Assembly: GCF_946482605.1 (NCBI RefSeq)
Contig: NZ_CAMLSE010000022.1
Coordinates: 61,305-125,304, forward strand
Source of the DNA: an uncultured Dyadobacter sp.
Lineage (GTDB): Bacteria; Bacteroidota; Bacteroidia; Cytophagales; Spirosomataceae
DNA length: 64,000 bases
Reading direction: 5' to 3'
Shown here in pieces: positions 1 to 9,262 of this stretch. Each line of letters starts with the position of its first letter. The stretch's first letter is position 1. Under the pieces are notes generated by a model that worked only from the letters and a program-made list of their open reading frames with translations, ran no database searches and was not told the origin of the DNA. A program made the position numbers and the translations under genes.

Positions 1-1
1 G

Positions 2-382
2 GTGATTCGGTTTGCGGATGTGCTGCTGATGTATGCCGAAGCCCAGAATGAGGCCGCAGGCCCCGATGCCTCTGTGTATGCAGCTCTCAATCAGATCCGG
101 ACCCGTGCGGGAATGCCCAAAGTGGCCGAAGGTAAAACACAGGCGGAACTTCGGGAGCTCATTCGTCTCGAACGCAGGATCGAGCTCGCGCAGGAGGGTT
201 TTTATTATAATGACATCCGCCGCTGGAAAACAGCGGAGAAGGTGCTCAATGCGCCCATCCTGACCTTTGACAACAAGACCATCATGACCCGCACCTTCAA
301 CCCGGCCCGGGATTACTGGTGGCCGATCCCGGATGTCCAGCGCGACCGCAATCCGAGCCTGGACCAGAACGCAGGATATTAA
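2..382 (+). CDS. SusD/RagB family outer-membrane nutrient-binding protein, C-terminal part only
   Basis: This is the last 126 residues of a SusD-like glycan-binding lipoprotein; the 5' part lies outside the window, so the GTG at the left edge is not the true start. The family signature is clear: an RFADVLLMYAEAQNE segment, then IRTRAG, an LIRLERRIELAQEG helix, YNDIRRWK, and the usual end WWPIP...R.NPSLDQNAGY. Such proteins sit on the cell surface on top of a SusC TonB-dependent channel, which should be just upstream outside the window. A terminator hairpin follows, so the next gene is probably a separate transcript. Confidence 0.93.
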   Translation: MIRFADVLLMYAEAQNEAAGPDASVYAALNQIRTRAGMPKVAEGKTQAELRELIRLERRIELAQEGFYYNDIRRWKTAEKVLNAPILTFDNKTIMTRTFNPARDYWWPIPDVQRDRNPSLDQNAGY

Positions 383-393
383 CGGTAAGAATG

Positions 394-435
394 GCCGGAA
401 ATGCAGTTGCTTTCCGGCTGTTTTTGTTGTTTTTA
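394..435 (+). terminator. Rho-independent terminator after the first susD
   Basis: The inverted repeat GCCGGAAA (394-401) / TTTCCGGC (411-418) with a 9-nt loop is followed by a T-rich run interrupted only by G (TGTTTTTGTTGTTTTT). It begins 12 bases after the susD stop codon and should end that operon. Confidence 0.85.
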
Positions 436-474
436 TGCAAAAAACGCTTTTGTTAAAACTGACCGATAACCCTT

Positions 475-1368
475 ATGACAAATTTTAGAACAGGACGAAA
501 GCTCGCATCCCTCGCGTTTTGCCTGCTGGCGCTGAACCCGGCATTTGCCCAATCGAAGAAATCGTTCCTGGTCTGCGGCGACAGCAAGGTGCTGATGGTG
601 GATTACAATCAATCCAAAGACAGCATTCCTTCGGTCGTGTGGAAGTGGGACGCGCACGAAGCGATGGACCTGCCGGACCAGTTCCGAACGAAAATGTTCA
701 ACAGCATGGACGACTGTAAACCCATCCGGGGCGGCAAACAACTGCTGGTTTCGTCTTCGGGAGGAGCGATCGCGATTGTCAATGTATCCGACAAAAAGGT
801 CGTGTTCCATGCCGCCGTGCCTAATGCGCATTCGATCGCATTGCTGCCTGGCGACCTTGTTGCCGCCGCAGCTTCTACCCATAAAACAGGGAATAAAGTG
901 ATGCTTTTCAGCACTAGCCAGCCCGATAAGCCTTTGTTTACCGACAGCCTTTATTCGGCGCACGGGCTTGTGTGGAACGAAAAGCGGAAGAGTCTTTTTG
1001 CACTGGGCTATGATGTGCTGCGCGAATACAGGATCGTTGCCGGAAACAGCCTGAAAATGGTAGCGCACTGGAAGATCCCCGGTATCGGCGGCCACGAATT
1101 GCAGCCTGCCGGCGACAATGGCGATCTGTTCGTGACAGAACATCATGGTACCTGGCGGTTTGAACTGGCTTCGGGGCAATTCAAAAAGATCGAAGGCTTT
1201 CCCGACGGGGAAAATATTAAGAGTCTCGAGCGGAACCGGGCCGGTCAATATATTTACACGGTTCCAGAAGAGAGCTGGTGGACTTTTCATGTCAGGTTTC
1301 ACAATCCGGCGCGGGCATTCGCATTCCCGGACCTGCACGTGTACAAGGCACGCTGGTTCAGCAACTAA
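475..1368 (+). CDS. Secreted DUF6528-type beta-propeller protein
   Basis: A 297-residue exported protein of unknown function. Residues 1-26 form a signal peptide ending ALNPAFAQS. The mature part begins FLVCGDSKVLMVDY and continues with short repeats of W, D and hydrophobic strands (VVWKWDA, GAIAIVNVSDKKVVF, GNKVMLFST, GLVWNEKRKSLFALGYDVLREY), as expected of a six-bladed propeller of the DUF6528 family. It lies between a SusD gene and a phosphatase gene on the same strand, in a surface-nutrient context. The family assignment is from recognition of the FLVCGD/WDA start; the propeller fold is inference and no catalytic residues can be named. Confidence 0.7.
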   Translation: MTNFRTGRKLASLAFCLLALNPAFAQSKKSFLVCGDSKVLMVDYNQSKDSIPSVVWKWDAHEAMDLPDQFRTKMFNSMDDCKPIRGGKQLLVSSSGGAIAIVNVSDKKVVFHAAVPNAHSIALLPGDLVAAAASTHKTGNKVMLFSTSQPDKPLFTDSLYSAHGLVWNEKRKSLFALGYDVLREYRIVAGNSLKMVAHWKIPGIGGHELQPAGDNGDLFVTEHHGTWRFELASGQFKKIEGFPDGENIKSLERNRAGQYIYTVPEESWWTFHVRFHNPARAFAFPDLHVYKARWFSN

Positions 1369-1410
1369 ACGATCCGGTAGTCCCGCTGCTCTTTTAAATT
1401 ATTGTTATGA

Positions 1411-1442
1411 AAATGGCATTCGGCGATACCCGAATGCCATTT
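1411..1442. terminator. Hairpin, probable terminator
   Basis: A perfect 13-bp stem (1411-1423 with 1430-1442, arm AAATGGCATTCGG) and a 6-nt loop follow the DUF6528 gene by about 40 bases. A/T bases flank both sides, so it could terminate in either direction. Confidence 0.6.
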
Positions 1443-1507
1443 AAACGGATATTTGCGGCATTAACCGGCCACAACCATCTAAAACAGCCTGCCGGTAACG
1501 CATTTTC

Positions 1508-3337
1508 ATGAAAAAGTTTTTCAGATCATTACTGCCTTTTTTTGCCCTTTTCCCCTGGGCCGCCTCTGCCCAGACCAGCGTCGAAAACCCGCTGAACCGC
1601 GCCCATTCGCATAATGACTACATGCAGGCGGCCCCATTTGTACTGGCCTACCAGAACCAGTTCGGTTCTGTCGAAGCCGACGTGCATTTGCGTAACGACA
1701 CCCTGTTTGTAGCCCACGATTCGAAGGACATCAGCGCCGACCGCACTTTTGAAAAGCTCTATCTGCAACAGATCGCGAAGCAGATCGGTAAAAACCAGGG
1801 TAGCATCTACAAAGACAAAAGCCGGGTAATGACCTTGCTCGTAGATTTGAAAACGACTTCGAAACCCACCTTGCAGGCGTTGGTCAGGGCGTTGAGCCCC
1901 TACCAGGACCTGCTGCTACCGAAAGGCACCGTCAAGGTGGTCGTGAGCGGTGATACGCCTGCGCCGGACCAGTTTGGCCAATATCCTGCATTCATCTTTT
2001 TTGACGGCCGTCCGGGCATTGCCTATACCCCCGCACAGGCTGCGCGGCTGGGGATGATCAGCCAGGATTTTCACAAATACTCGCAATGGAACGGCAAGGG
2101 GATCCCGGTAGAAAAGGATCGTAAGGCAATTCAGGAAGTGATCGCGGCGGCGCATGCGCTGGGCAAGCCTTTCCGTTTCTGGGCCAGCCCCGACATCATT
2201 AATGCATGGAAAATTCTGATGAACCTGGGCGTCGACTATATCAACACCGACCATGTGGCCGAGCTCGGGAAATTCCTGGCCAACCGCCAGAACGCGGAGT
2301 ATCAAAGTAAGGAAGCCTACCAACCCTACCAGCCGACCTACCAGAACAACGACGCGATGGGCAAGGTAAAAAACATCATCCTGCTCATCGGGGATGGAAT
2401 GGGGCTGGCGCAGATCCATTCGGGACTTACAGCGAACCGCGGGCAGCTGAACCTCGGCCGTTTCCTGAATATTGGTTTTTCCAAAACTGCATCGTCGGAT
2501 AACTACATTACCGATTCCGCCGCCGGGGCTACGGCCTTTGCGACGGGGAACAAAACCCGCAACCGTGCCATCGGGGTCGATTCCAACCTGGTCGCAGTTC
2601 CTTCGATCATCCGTCAGGTAAAAGCTTCCGGCCGGAAGGCTGCGCTGATTTCGGCCGGCGACATTACCGACGCCACGCCTGCCTGCTTCTACGCGCACCG
2701 TCCGGAACGCAGTATGATGGACGAGATCGCGACTGATTATCTCAAAGAGCCTGTGGACGTGCTGATCGGCGGCGGATACAGCCACTTTGCCAAAACAAAA
2801 ACAGCGGACTCGCTCAAAGCGCGCGGTTTCCAGGTCTCCAATGACTGGAACGAGCTCGCCGGCATGAAGGCGCCGTTCGTTTTGCTGGATGACAAGCACG
2901 TGGTTTCAATGCGCAACGGCCGGGGAGATTTTCTGAAAGACTCTTTTCAAAAAGCATTGCAATCCCTGCAATCCAACCCGAAAGGCTTTTTTATGATGGC
3001 TGAGGGTGCGCAGGTAGATTACGGCGGCCATGCCAATATTGTCCCTTATGTAGTGACCGAAATGCTGGACTTCGACAAGCTGGTAGGTGAGGCGCTCCGC
3101 TTTGCCGATTCCAATGGCGAAACGCTGGTCATCGTCACTGCCGATCACGAAACGGGCGGGCTGACTTTGCTGGATGGCAACCTGAGAACAGGCTATGTGG
3201 ACGGGCATTTCAGCACCGGCGACCATACGGGTATTATGGTGCCGGTGTTCGCGTACGGCCCTCATTCACTGGACTTCCGCGGCGTGTACGAGAATACCGA
3301 GATCTACCAAAAGATGAAGAAGCTGCTTACCAAATGA
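1508..3337 (+). CDS. Fusion of a GDPD/PI-PLC-like phosphodiesterase and an alkaline phosphatase
   Basis: 609 residues, exported (signal peptide 1-22, ending ASAQ). Residues about 25-265 form a PLC-like phosphodiesterase domain: HSHND (33-37), VEADVH (55-60), VAHD (68-71) and INTDHV near 246 correspond to the catalytic and metal residues of glycerophosphodiester phosphodiesterases and AIM6-like proteins. Residues about 286-605 are an alkaline phosphatase: IGDGMG (D296 metal ligand), TDSAAGATA with nucleophile S337, VTADHETGG and TGDHTG. The fused enzyme could cut a phosphodiester and then remove the exposed phosphate in the periplasm or outside the cell, serving phosphate scavenging; this order of action is inference. 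Length is about twice a single-domain phosphatase, and there is no frameshift at the joint. Confidence 0.88.
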   Translation: MKKFFRSLLPFFALFPWAASAQTSVENPLNRAHSHNDYMQAAPFVLAYQNQFGSVEADVHLRNDTLFVAHDSKDISADRTFEKLYLQQIAKQIGKNQGSIYKDKSRVMTLLVDLKTTSKPTLQALVRALSPYQDLLLPKGTVKVVVSGDTPAPDQFGQYPAFIFFDGRPGIAYTPAQAARLGMISQDFHKYSQWNGKGIPVEKDRKAIQEVIAAAHALGKPFRFWASPDIINAWKILMNLGVDYINTDHVAELGKFLANRQNAEYQSKEAYQPYQPTYQNNDAMGKVKNIILLIGDGMGLAQIHSGLTANRGQLNLGRFLNIGFSKTASSDNYITDSAAGATAFATGNKTRNRAIGVDSNLVAVPSIIRQVKASGRKAALISAGDITDATPACFYAHRPERSMMDEIATDYLKEPVDVLIGGGYSHFAKTKTADSLKARGFQVSNDWNELAGMKAPFVLLDDKHVVSMRNGRGDFLKDSFQKALQSLQSNPKGFFMMAEGAQVDYGGHANIVPYVVTEMLDFDKLVGEALRFADSNGETLVIVTADHETGGLTLLDGNLRTGYVDGHFSTGDHTGIMVPVFAYGPHSLDFRGVYENTEIYQKMKKLLTK

Positions 3338-3391
3338 CCTGATGTGCGGATGGTGATAACACCAGCCGCAAGGTGAAACATAAGCTATGCA

Positions 3392-3438
3392 GGGCTGCGG
3401 ATTTCCTGATTTCCAGGAAGTTTCGCAGCCTGTTTTTT
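3392..3438 (+). terminator. Rho-independent terminator after the phosphatase gene
   Basis: Stem GGCTGCG (3393-3399) / CGCAGCC (3424-3430), an inner TTCCT/AGGAA stem, then a run of T at 3432-3437. It separates the phosphatase from the sigma-factor operon. Confidence 0.8.
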
Positions 3439-3479
3439 ATAGATTCTTTCTTTTTTGTGCAACACAAGCCTTTAAAATA

Positions 3480-3532
3480 TTGACATTTTATAGTTATATT
3501 TTTATATTCTCGTCGTTTATCTGCTAGTTTTG
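3480..3532 (+). promoter_or_regulatory. Promoter region of the ECF sigma operon
   Basis: Two candidates overlap. TAGTTTTG at 3525-3532 fits the Bacteroidota -7 consensus TAnnTTTG and sits 23 bases before the TTG start, but lacks a clear -33 TTTG. TTGACA (3480-3485) with TATATT (3503-3508) at 17-bp spacing fits the classical sigma-70 pattern, which is less expected in this phylum. Which one is used cannot be settled by reading. Confidence 0.4.
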
Positions 3533-3554
3533 CCGGATCTTTTTTGAAAACCCA

Positions 3555-4148
3555 TTGAAAATTGAAGCGTTACATAACGAGGCGGAGCTCCTGACCCAAA
3601 TCGCGGCAGGTAGCGAAACGGCGTTTGCCGCGCTGTTTCATTGGTATCGCGACAAGGTTTATTCGGTTGCATTGCGCCTTACGCATTCTGCATTTCTGGC
3701 CGAAGAGGTTGTTCAGGACATTTTTTTGAAGTTATGGGTCAAAAGGGAAAGCCTCGTGGCGATCACGGGCTTTGAAGATTACCTGTTCATCATGACCCGC
3801 AACCATGTTTTTTCAACCCTGAAAAGAATGGCCAGGCATCAGCAGCTTGTCGACGACCTGCAACTGGAACTTCCTTCGGCGGAAGACACAACCTATAACC
3901 GCATCATCGACCTTGAAATTGAAGAGATCCTGCACCAGGCCGTAGAGTTGCTTCCCGCCCAGCAAAAGCAGATCTATCTGATGAGCAAAGAGCAGGAACT
4001 GAAACGCGACGAAATCGCCAAAGCCCTGCGCATTTCGTCGGAAACCGTTAAAACACATCTTGCCCGCGCATTGCGGCACATCCGGGCGTACAGCAAGCTA
4101 AGGCTGGATATCAGCATTTCCTGGCTGCTGTTTTTCTTGATAAAATAA
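3555..4148 (+). CDS. RNA polymerase sigma-70 factor, ECF subfamily (Bacteroidota type)
   Basis: 197 residues. The region-2 core is AAFAALFHWYRDKVYSVAL...AEEVVQDIFLKLW (about 22-67). The region-4 helix-turn-helix is LPAQQKQIYLMSKEQELKRDEIAKALRISSETVKTHLARALRHI (about 134-178). The C-terminal tail SWLLFFLIK is hydrophobic, as is common in this group. No ATG lies before region 2, so the TTG at 3555 is taken as start; that puts the usual short acidic lead (EAELLTQIAAGSE) in place. The gene is followed by fecR and a SusC-type receptor with an STN domain, the standard trans-envelope signalling set in which substrate binding releases the sigma factor. Confidence 0.9.
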   Translation: MKIEALHNEAELLTQIAAGSETAFAALFHWYRDKVYSVALRLTHSAFLAEEVVQDIFLKLWVKRESLVAITGFEDYLFIMTRNHVFSTLKRMARHQQLVDDLQLELPSAEDTTYNRIIDLEIEEILHQAVELLPAQQKQIYLMSKEQELKRDEIAKALRISSETVKTHLARALRHIRAYSKLRLDISISWLLFFLIK

Positions 4149-4247
4149 TTTTTAAACTTTTTTTTGTCTCATTGTCACCCGACGCCCGTTGGGAGGAGTC
4201 TTTATGGTTGAAGCGCCGGTCCGGCGTGGCCGTAATCCTGACTACCT

Positions 4248-5477
4248 ATGCAAAATCAACGCCTGGATGAATTGTTTTTCCGGTATTGTGAGAAAAAGAT
4301 AACCGACGACGAACGGGAAGAACTCATGGCTATGCTGCTGGCGGATGAGAACCGCACGCAGATCAACGGCCTGATCGACCAGTTTATACGCAGCGACGAT
4401 TCGGAGGAAAAGCTATCCACCGAAACGGCGGACGACATCCTCAGTTCAATTTTTTCCGCCACTTCCCAACCTGCCGGCCAGGACATCCGGGAGGTGGAGG
4501 AGCCGGATGAAACCCGGACACGTCCGATGTGGATTTTCAAGCTTGCTGCCGCCTCGATCGCATTGCTGCTCATGTATGGCGGTTATAAATTTTTTAATGT
4601 ACAAAAAGCGGCCGCGCCGGCAGTGGCATTGAGCAGTGTATACGGCGGCGACGTTCCGGCGGGAGGAAACAAGGCAAGCCTTACCCTGTCCGACGGGCAT
4701 ACCTACGACCTGACCACCATTACCGAGGGCAATCTTTCGGGCCAGCCCGGTACGCGGATCGACAAATCGAAGGGAGAGATCACTTACGGGCAATCGTCGG
4801 GCCGGGAGGCGGCCATTGCGTTCAATATGTTGAAAACACCCCTGGGCGGTCAGTATAAGATCGTGCTGCCGGACGGATCGCGGGCGTGGCTCAACGCCGG
4901 GTCGAGCCTGAAATATCCGACTGCGTTCTCCGGCCGCAACCGCGATGTCGAAATGACGGGTGAGGTCTACTTCGAAATCGAACCGGACAAAACCAGGCCG
5001 TTCCAGGTGCGTGTCACGGACCGGAAAGGCAAGGATATGGAAATCACGGTATTGGGTACGCATTTCAATATCAGCTCTTATGGCGACGAGCCCACGATGC
5101 AGACGACCTTGCTGGAAGGCTCGGTGCGTGTGAAGAAGGATGAAATAACCAAAGTGCTAACGCCCGGTCAGCAGGCAAGAGTGGCGACGGGCGAGTCGGT
5201 GCCGGAAATAGCTGTGAAAACCGTCGATACCGAAAGCGTGGTGGCCTGGAAAGAAGGCCGTTTCGAATTCAACGGCAACATCCGGGAAATTATGAGGCAA
5301 ATTTCGAGGTGGTATGACCTGGATGTGAAATACGAGGGGAATGTAGAAAGGAAGTCTTTTGCCGGTACGATCTCCCGCAAGAACAACGTGTCGGAAGTGC
5401 TGAAAATGCTCGAACTGACGGGCGGCATCCAGTTCCGGATCGACGACCGGCGCATTACCGTGAAAAATACAGATTGA
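4248..5477 (+). CDS. FecR family anti-sigma factor
   Basis: 409 residues. The cytoplasmic part (1-94) is short and acidic and would hold the sigma factor encoded just upstream. One membrane segment, residues about 95-113, follows. The periplasmic FecR domain shows MLKTPLGGQYKIVLPDGSRAWLNAGSSLKYPTAF, VEMTGEVYFEI and ILGTHFNI-type strands (about 190-300). The end (about 325-409) is a DUF4974/STN-like module with EFNGNIREIMRQISRWYDLDVKY. It should relay the state of the downstream TonB receptor to the sigma factor. The order sigma, fecR, susC, susD supports this. Confidence 0.93.
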   Translation: MQNQRLDELFFRYCEKKITDDEREELMAMLLADENRTQINGLIDQFIRSDDSEEKLSTETADDILSSIFSATSQPAGQDIREVEEPDETRTRPMWIFKLAAASIALLLMYGGYKFFNVQKAAAPAVALSSVYGGDVPAGGNKASLTLSDGHTYDLTTITEGNLSGQPGTRIDKSKGEITYGQSSGREAAIAFNMLKTPLGGQYKIVLPDGSRAWLNAGSSLKYPTAFSGRNRDVEMTGEVYFEIEPDKTRPFQVRVTDRKGKDMEITVLGTHFNISSYGDEPTMQTTLLEGSVRVKKDEITKVLTPGQQARVATGESVPEIAVKTVDTESVVAWKEGRFEFNGNIREIMRQISRWYDLDVKYEGNVERKSFAGTISRKNNVSEVLKMLELTGGIQFRIDDRRITVKNTD

Positions 5478-5563
5478 TCAATACCTTCAACTTAACCCTG
5501 ACAAACCATGAAATCCCCGAATTCTTCCTGACGATAGTTGCAAAGGGGTTGATCTGAAAAAAA

Positions 5564-5592
5564 GGCCGGATGCGTTGCGACCGCACCCGGCC
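5564..5592. other. GC-rich hairpin between fecR and susC
   Basis: GGCCGGATGCG (5564-5574) pairs with CGCACCCGGCC (5582-5592) with one mismatch and a 7-nt loop. No T-run follows on the + strand, so it may be an RNA-processing or attenuation element that sets fecR and susC levels apart; a run of A before it would make it a terminator only on the minus strand. Confidence 0.45.
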
Positions 5593-5656
5593 CGACCTGA
5601 TTAACTCTGAGATCATTGGACAACGATACATTCATTTTAATCAAGCATACAAAACT

Positions 5657-8600
5657 ATGAAATTTGTATACAAGGGCAAAACTGCCCCTTGGGTAGCGTA
5701 TATATATATGCGTTACAGCGAGGGTGCGTGGGCCGTCAAACAACGAATCGACTTTGGTAAAGTCCTCCTGACGATGAAATTGACCGTATTCATATTACTG
5801 ATTGGTACGTTACAGGTGCTCGCCGAAGATACCTTCGCCCAGCAGGTGTCCTTCAAAAAGAAGGATGCGACGCTGTTGGAGGTCCTCAAAACCGTACGGA
5901 AGCAGACGGGCTACCTTTTTATCTGCGACCTGGATATGCTCGAACAGGCCGATAAGGTCAGCGTGAATGTCACCAATGCACCTTTGAAGGAAGTATTGGA
6001 CGCCTGCTTTGCCGGTCAGCCATTGACCTACAACATTGTGGACAAGACGATTATCGTCAAAAAGAAAAAGGAACAACCCCGCAAGCCACGGGACGAAGCG
6101 AGCATCCGGGAACCGTTCTCGTTTACGTCCGACCCCGTTCTGAAGGACCGGATGACGGAGCTTATGCTTAAAAAGGTAAACCTCCAGACGATCTTCGACA
6201 TCAGCGTAACGGGCAAGGTAACCGACGAAAAAGGCGAGCCGCTGGCCGGCGTGAATGTCATCCAGAAAGGCACCCAGCGCGGCACTTCGACCGACGGGAA
6301 GGGTGTTTTCAACATCGACATTACCGACGCGGACGCCGTGCTGACATTCTCGTTCGTAGGCTTCACTTCCCAGGAGGTGATCGTGGGACGGCGTAGCCAG
6401 ATCGATGTGACTTTGAAAATTGATAACAAGGCGCTGGAAGAAGTAGTAGTGGTTGGCTATGGCACACAAAAGCGCTCCGACCTTACGGGCTCGGTATCTT
6501 CGGTGAAGGCGGAGGACATCAAAAGCCTTCCCGTGCGCAGCGTGAACGAGGCGCTGCAGGGACGTGCGGCGGGTGTGCAGGTAACGCGCACCGACGGATC
6601 GCCGGGCGGCGGCGCCGATATCGTGATCCGTGGCGTAGGTTCCATCGGCGGAATGGCCCCGCTCTATATAGTGGATGGCATCCGAATGTCGGCAGGTAAC
6701 AACTTCAATTTGCAGGACGTGGAATCCATTGAGATCCTGAAGGATGCAAGTGCGGCTGCCATTTACGGGGCGCAGGCTGCGGGGGGAGTGGTGCTGGTGA
6801 CGACGAAGCGCGGCGTGGCCGGGTCCGACAAGATGAATATTAATTTCAATGCCTATTATGGTGTGCGTCAGCCCCGCAACCTCTATTCCATGCTCAACAC
6901 GCCCGACTATGTCAAGGCCAAAGCGGCTTCCGGGGTGAATACGAGCGGATGGGGCGACCCGGCGACATTGCCTGACAACGATTGGGCGGACCAGATCTAC
7001 CGCAACGGCAGCGACCAGAGCTATTCGCTTTCGCTTTCCGGCGCGACCGCCAAAACCAACTATTACCTGTCGGCAAACTACCAGCGCGAGGGCGGTACCA
7101 TTATCGACAACTGGTTCGAACGATACGGCATCCGTTCCAATGCGGATTTCAAGATTAACAACCGGCTGAAAGTCGGCGAGACGCTCTATGGCTGGCGCAC
7201 GGGTAACAATCCGGTACAAACCAGCACATTTCCATTCCGCTCGGCGCCGTTGATTCCCGTGTATGATCCGAGCAACCCGGTAGGTGGCTGGGCCAAGACC
7301 GGTACCTTTTTCACGGGCCCCAACCTGGTCGGAAATGAGTATATCAACCATGCCAAGAACATTCAGTATGCATTGGAAGGGAATATTTATGCAGACTGGG
7401 AAATCGTGAAAGGGCTGAATTTCAGATCAACTTTCGGCGCATCGATTTACAGCGGGGCTAATTACAAGTTTACGGAAGCCTATGATTTTGGGACACTCAA
7501 AAACATCAATGCATTCCTGAGCCGCGATCTCAATAATTCCCGCAACCTGACTGCGAACTTCGTGTTGACCTACAATAAAATGTTCGGTCGCCACGAAGTC
7601 AAGGCCATGGCTGGTTATGAAGCTTACCAGTCGGACCTGAGCAACCTCCACGGAGAAGCCCAGGGTTTTCAGGTGATCACCTATAACCTGGGCATGACCA
7701 CCAACCCGAGCACCTACAAGTCCAGCGGCGGGGAATTCCCGCAAACGAGGCTGCTTTCGCAATTCGGGCGTATCAACTATACCTTTGCAGACCGGTACCT
7801 GTTCACTGCCAATGTACGCCGCGACGGTTCCGACCGTTTTGGCCCGGCAAACAAATGGGGTGTTTTCCCTTCCTTCTCGGTAGGCTGGAAAATGAGCGAG
7901 GAAGCATTTGTAAGGGACAATTTTTCGCAGGTTTCGAACCTGAAACTGCGCGCGAGTTATGGTAAACTGGGTAGTACCAGCAGCATTCCGCAATACACCT
8001 ACCAGGCCTCTTACGGGGGAAGCGGCGGCACCAACATCCTCGGCCTCCCGGATGGCAGCCGCTCCAAAGGTTATGCATTGACCGCGCAGCTGCCGAACCA
8101 GAACATCAAGTGGGAGCAGGTGAACCAGACGGACATCGGTCTGGACCTGGGCCTGTTCAAAAACGCATTGAACATCACCGCCGACTGGTATAGCCGCCAG
8201 ACGCAGGATATGATCTACCAGGTGCCCGTGCCGGTTTCGGCTGGATTCTACGGAACCAGCGGCGTGTTTACGAACATTGGCCAGATGAGCAACAAGGGGC
8301 TGGAACTGGCTGTGGACTACCGCGGCAAGGTGAAGGATTTTACCTACTCGATCAGTGCCAATGCGGCATTTAACCGCAACCTCGTGAAGCAGTTGAGTGG
8401 CACCAACAACAACCCGATCAACGACGGTGCGGCGGGTGACTATCTTGAAAGCACCGTTACGCGTACGCAGGCAGGCAAGCCGCTGAGCCAGTTTTACGGC
8501 TACATCGTCGAAGGGTTGTTCCAGAACGACGCCGATGTGACGTCACTGAACCAGAAAGCACAGGAAGCCGCGGCGGCCGCCGGGAAGCCAACCACCGGTG

Positions 8601-9238
8601 TTTTCTACCAGAATGCGGGTACCGGCGCAGGTGACCTGCGGTTCCGCGATGTGAACGGGGACGGCCGCATTACCATTGACGACAAGACTTACATCGGAAA
8701 CCCCTGGCCGAAAATGACCTACGGTTTCTCGCTCAATCTGGGATGGAAAGGCATTGATTTACAGGCGATGTTCCAGGGTGTGCAGGGTGTCGATGTTTTT
8801 AACGGAAATAAATACTATACCCAATTCTTCGTAGGAGATTACAATACGACAAGGGATATTTTCAATACTTCCTTTTTCAATGGAAACGGCCTCACCGATC
8901 AGCCGAGAGTGGGTACTAAGGATGCTTCGGGGAACTATGTGCGTGATCCGAACTCGAACTATACCCGAATTTCCTCTTTTGTTGTGGAAAATGGCTCATT
9001 CCTGAAACTGCGAAACCTTCAGGTTGGCTACACCTTGCCTTCGGCGCTGGTGAAGCAATGGAAAATGAGCGGCTTGCGGATCTATTTCCAGGCACAGAAC
9101 CTGCTGACGTTCACGAAGTATTCCGGGCTTGATCCCGAAGTGCTGGGACGCAACGGCACCACGGCACGCGGACTGGATACTATCTATTCCTATCCGCGCA
9201 CGAGGCTCGTTTCCATGGGTATCGATCTGAATTTCTAA
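5657..9238 (+). CDS. SusC/RagA TonB-linked outer-membrane receptor with N-terminal STN signalling domain
   Basis: The start is set at ATG 5657 (1193 residues), because the reading frame upstream overlaps the intergenic hairpin and has no family likeness; an ATG at 5708 is an alternative. After the signal anchor (MKLTVFILLIGTLQVLAEDTFAQQ) comes an STN domain (VSFKKKDATLLEVLKTVRKQTGYLF...YNIVDKTIIV), then a carboxypeptidase-regulatory-like domain (VTGKVTDEKGEPLAGV), the TonB-contact segment EEVVVVGYGTQKRSDLTGSV, the plug (LYIVDGI, ILKDASAAAIYGAQAAGGVV) and a barrel ending at RTRLVSMGIDLNF. It imports an oligosaccharide or similar ligand with its SusD partner; the STN domain should contact FecR and so induce the operon. 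The ligand is not evident. Confidence 0.95.
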   Translation: MKFVYKGKTAPWVAYIYMRYSEGAWAVKQRIDFGKVLLTMKLTVFILLIGTLQVLAEDTFAQQVSFKKKDATLLEVLKTVRKQTGYLFICDLDMLEQADKVSVNVTNAPLKEVLDACFAGQPLTYNIVDKTIIVKKKKEQPRKPRDEASIREPFSFTSDPVLKDRMTELMLKKVNLQTIFDISVTGKVTDEKGEPLAGVNVIQKGTQRGTSTDGKGVFNIDITDADAVLTFSFVGFTSQEVIVGRRSQIDVTLKIDNKALEEVVVVGYGTQKRSDLTGSVSSVKAEDIKSLPVRSVNEALQGRAAGVQVTRTDGSPGGGADIVIRGVGSIGGMAPLYIVDGIRMSAGNNFNLQDVESIEILKDASAAAIYGAQAAGGVVLVTTKRGVAGSDKMNINFNAYYGVRQPRNLYSMLNTPDYVKAKAASGVNTSGWGDPATLPDNDWADQIYRNGSDQSYSLSLSGATAKTNYYLSANYQREGGTIIDNWFERYGIRSNADFKINNRLKVGETLYGWRTGNNPVQTSTFPFRSAPLIPVYDPSNPVGGWAKTGTFFTGPNLVGNEYINHAKNIQYALEGNIYADWEIVKGLNFRSTFGASIYSGANYKFTEAYDFGTLKNINAFLSRDLNNSRNLTANFVLTYNKMFGRHEVKAMAGYEAYQSDLSNLHGEAQGFQVITYNLGMTTNPSTYKSSGGEFPQTRLLSQFGRINYTFADRYLFTANVRRDGSDRFGPANKWGVFPSFSVGWKMSEEAFVRDNFSQVSNLKLRASYGKLGSTSSIPQYTYQASYGGSGGTNILGLPDGSRSKGYALTAQLPNQNIKWEQVNQTDIGLDLGLFKNALNITADWYSRQTQDMIYQVPVPVSAGFYGTSGVFTNIGQMSNKGLELAVDYRGKVKDFTYSISANAAFNRNLVKQLSGTNNNPINDGAAGDYLESTVTRTQAGKPLSQFYGYIVEGLFQNDADVTSLNQKAQEAAAAAGKPTTGVFYQNAGTGAGDLRFRDVNGDGRITIDDKTYIGNPWPKMTYGFSLNLGWKGIDLQAMFQGVQGVDVFNGNKYYTQFFVGDYNTTRDIFNTSFFNGNGLTDQPRVGTKDASGNYVRDPNSNYTRISSFVVENGSFLKLRNLQVGYTLPSALVKQWKMSGLRIYFQAQNLLTFTKYSGLDPEVLGRNGTTARGLDTIYSYPRTRLVSMGIDLNF

Positions 9239-9262
9239 ACGATTTTAACAGCTAGCAAGGCT

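Noticed and set aside
5570..5656. N-terminal extension of the SusC frame
   Set aside because: It starts inside the intergenic hairpin and adds no recognisable sequence.
5810..7351. Long minus-strand open frame opposite susC
   Set aside because: A shadow caused by high GC at third codon positions; no domain, while the + strand is clearly SusC. The same holds for other long antisense frames, for example at 433-1338, 20709-21803 and 37264-38205.
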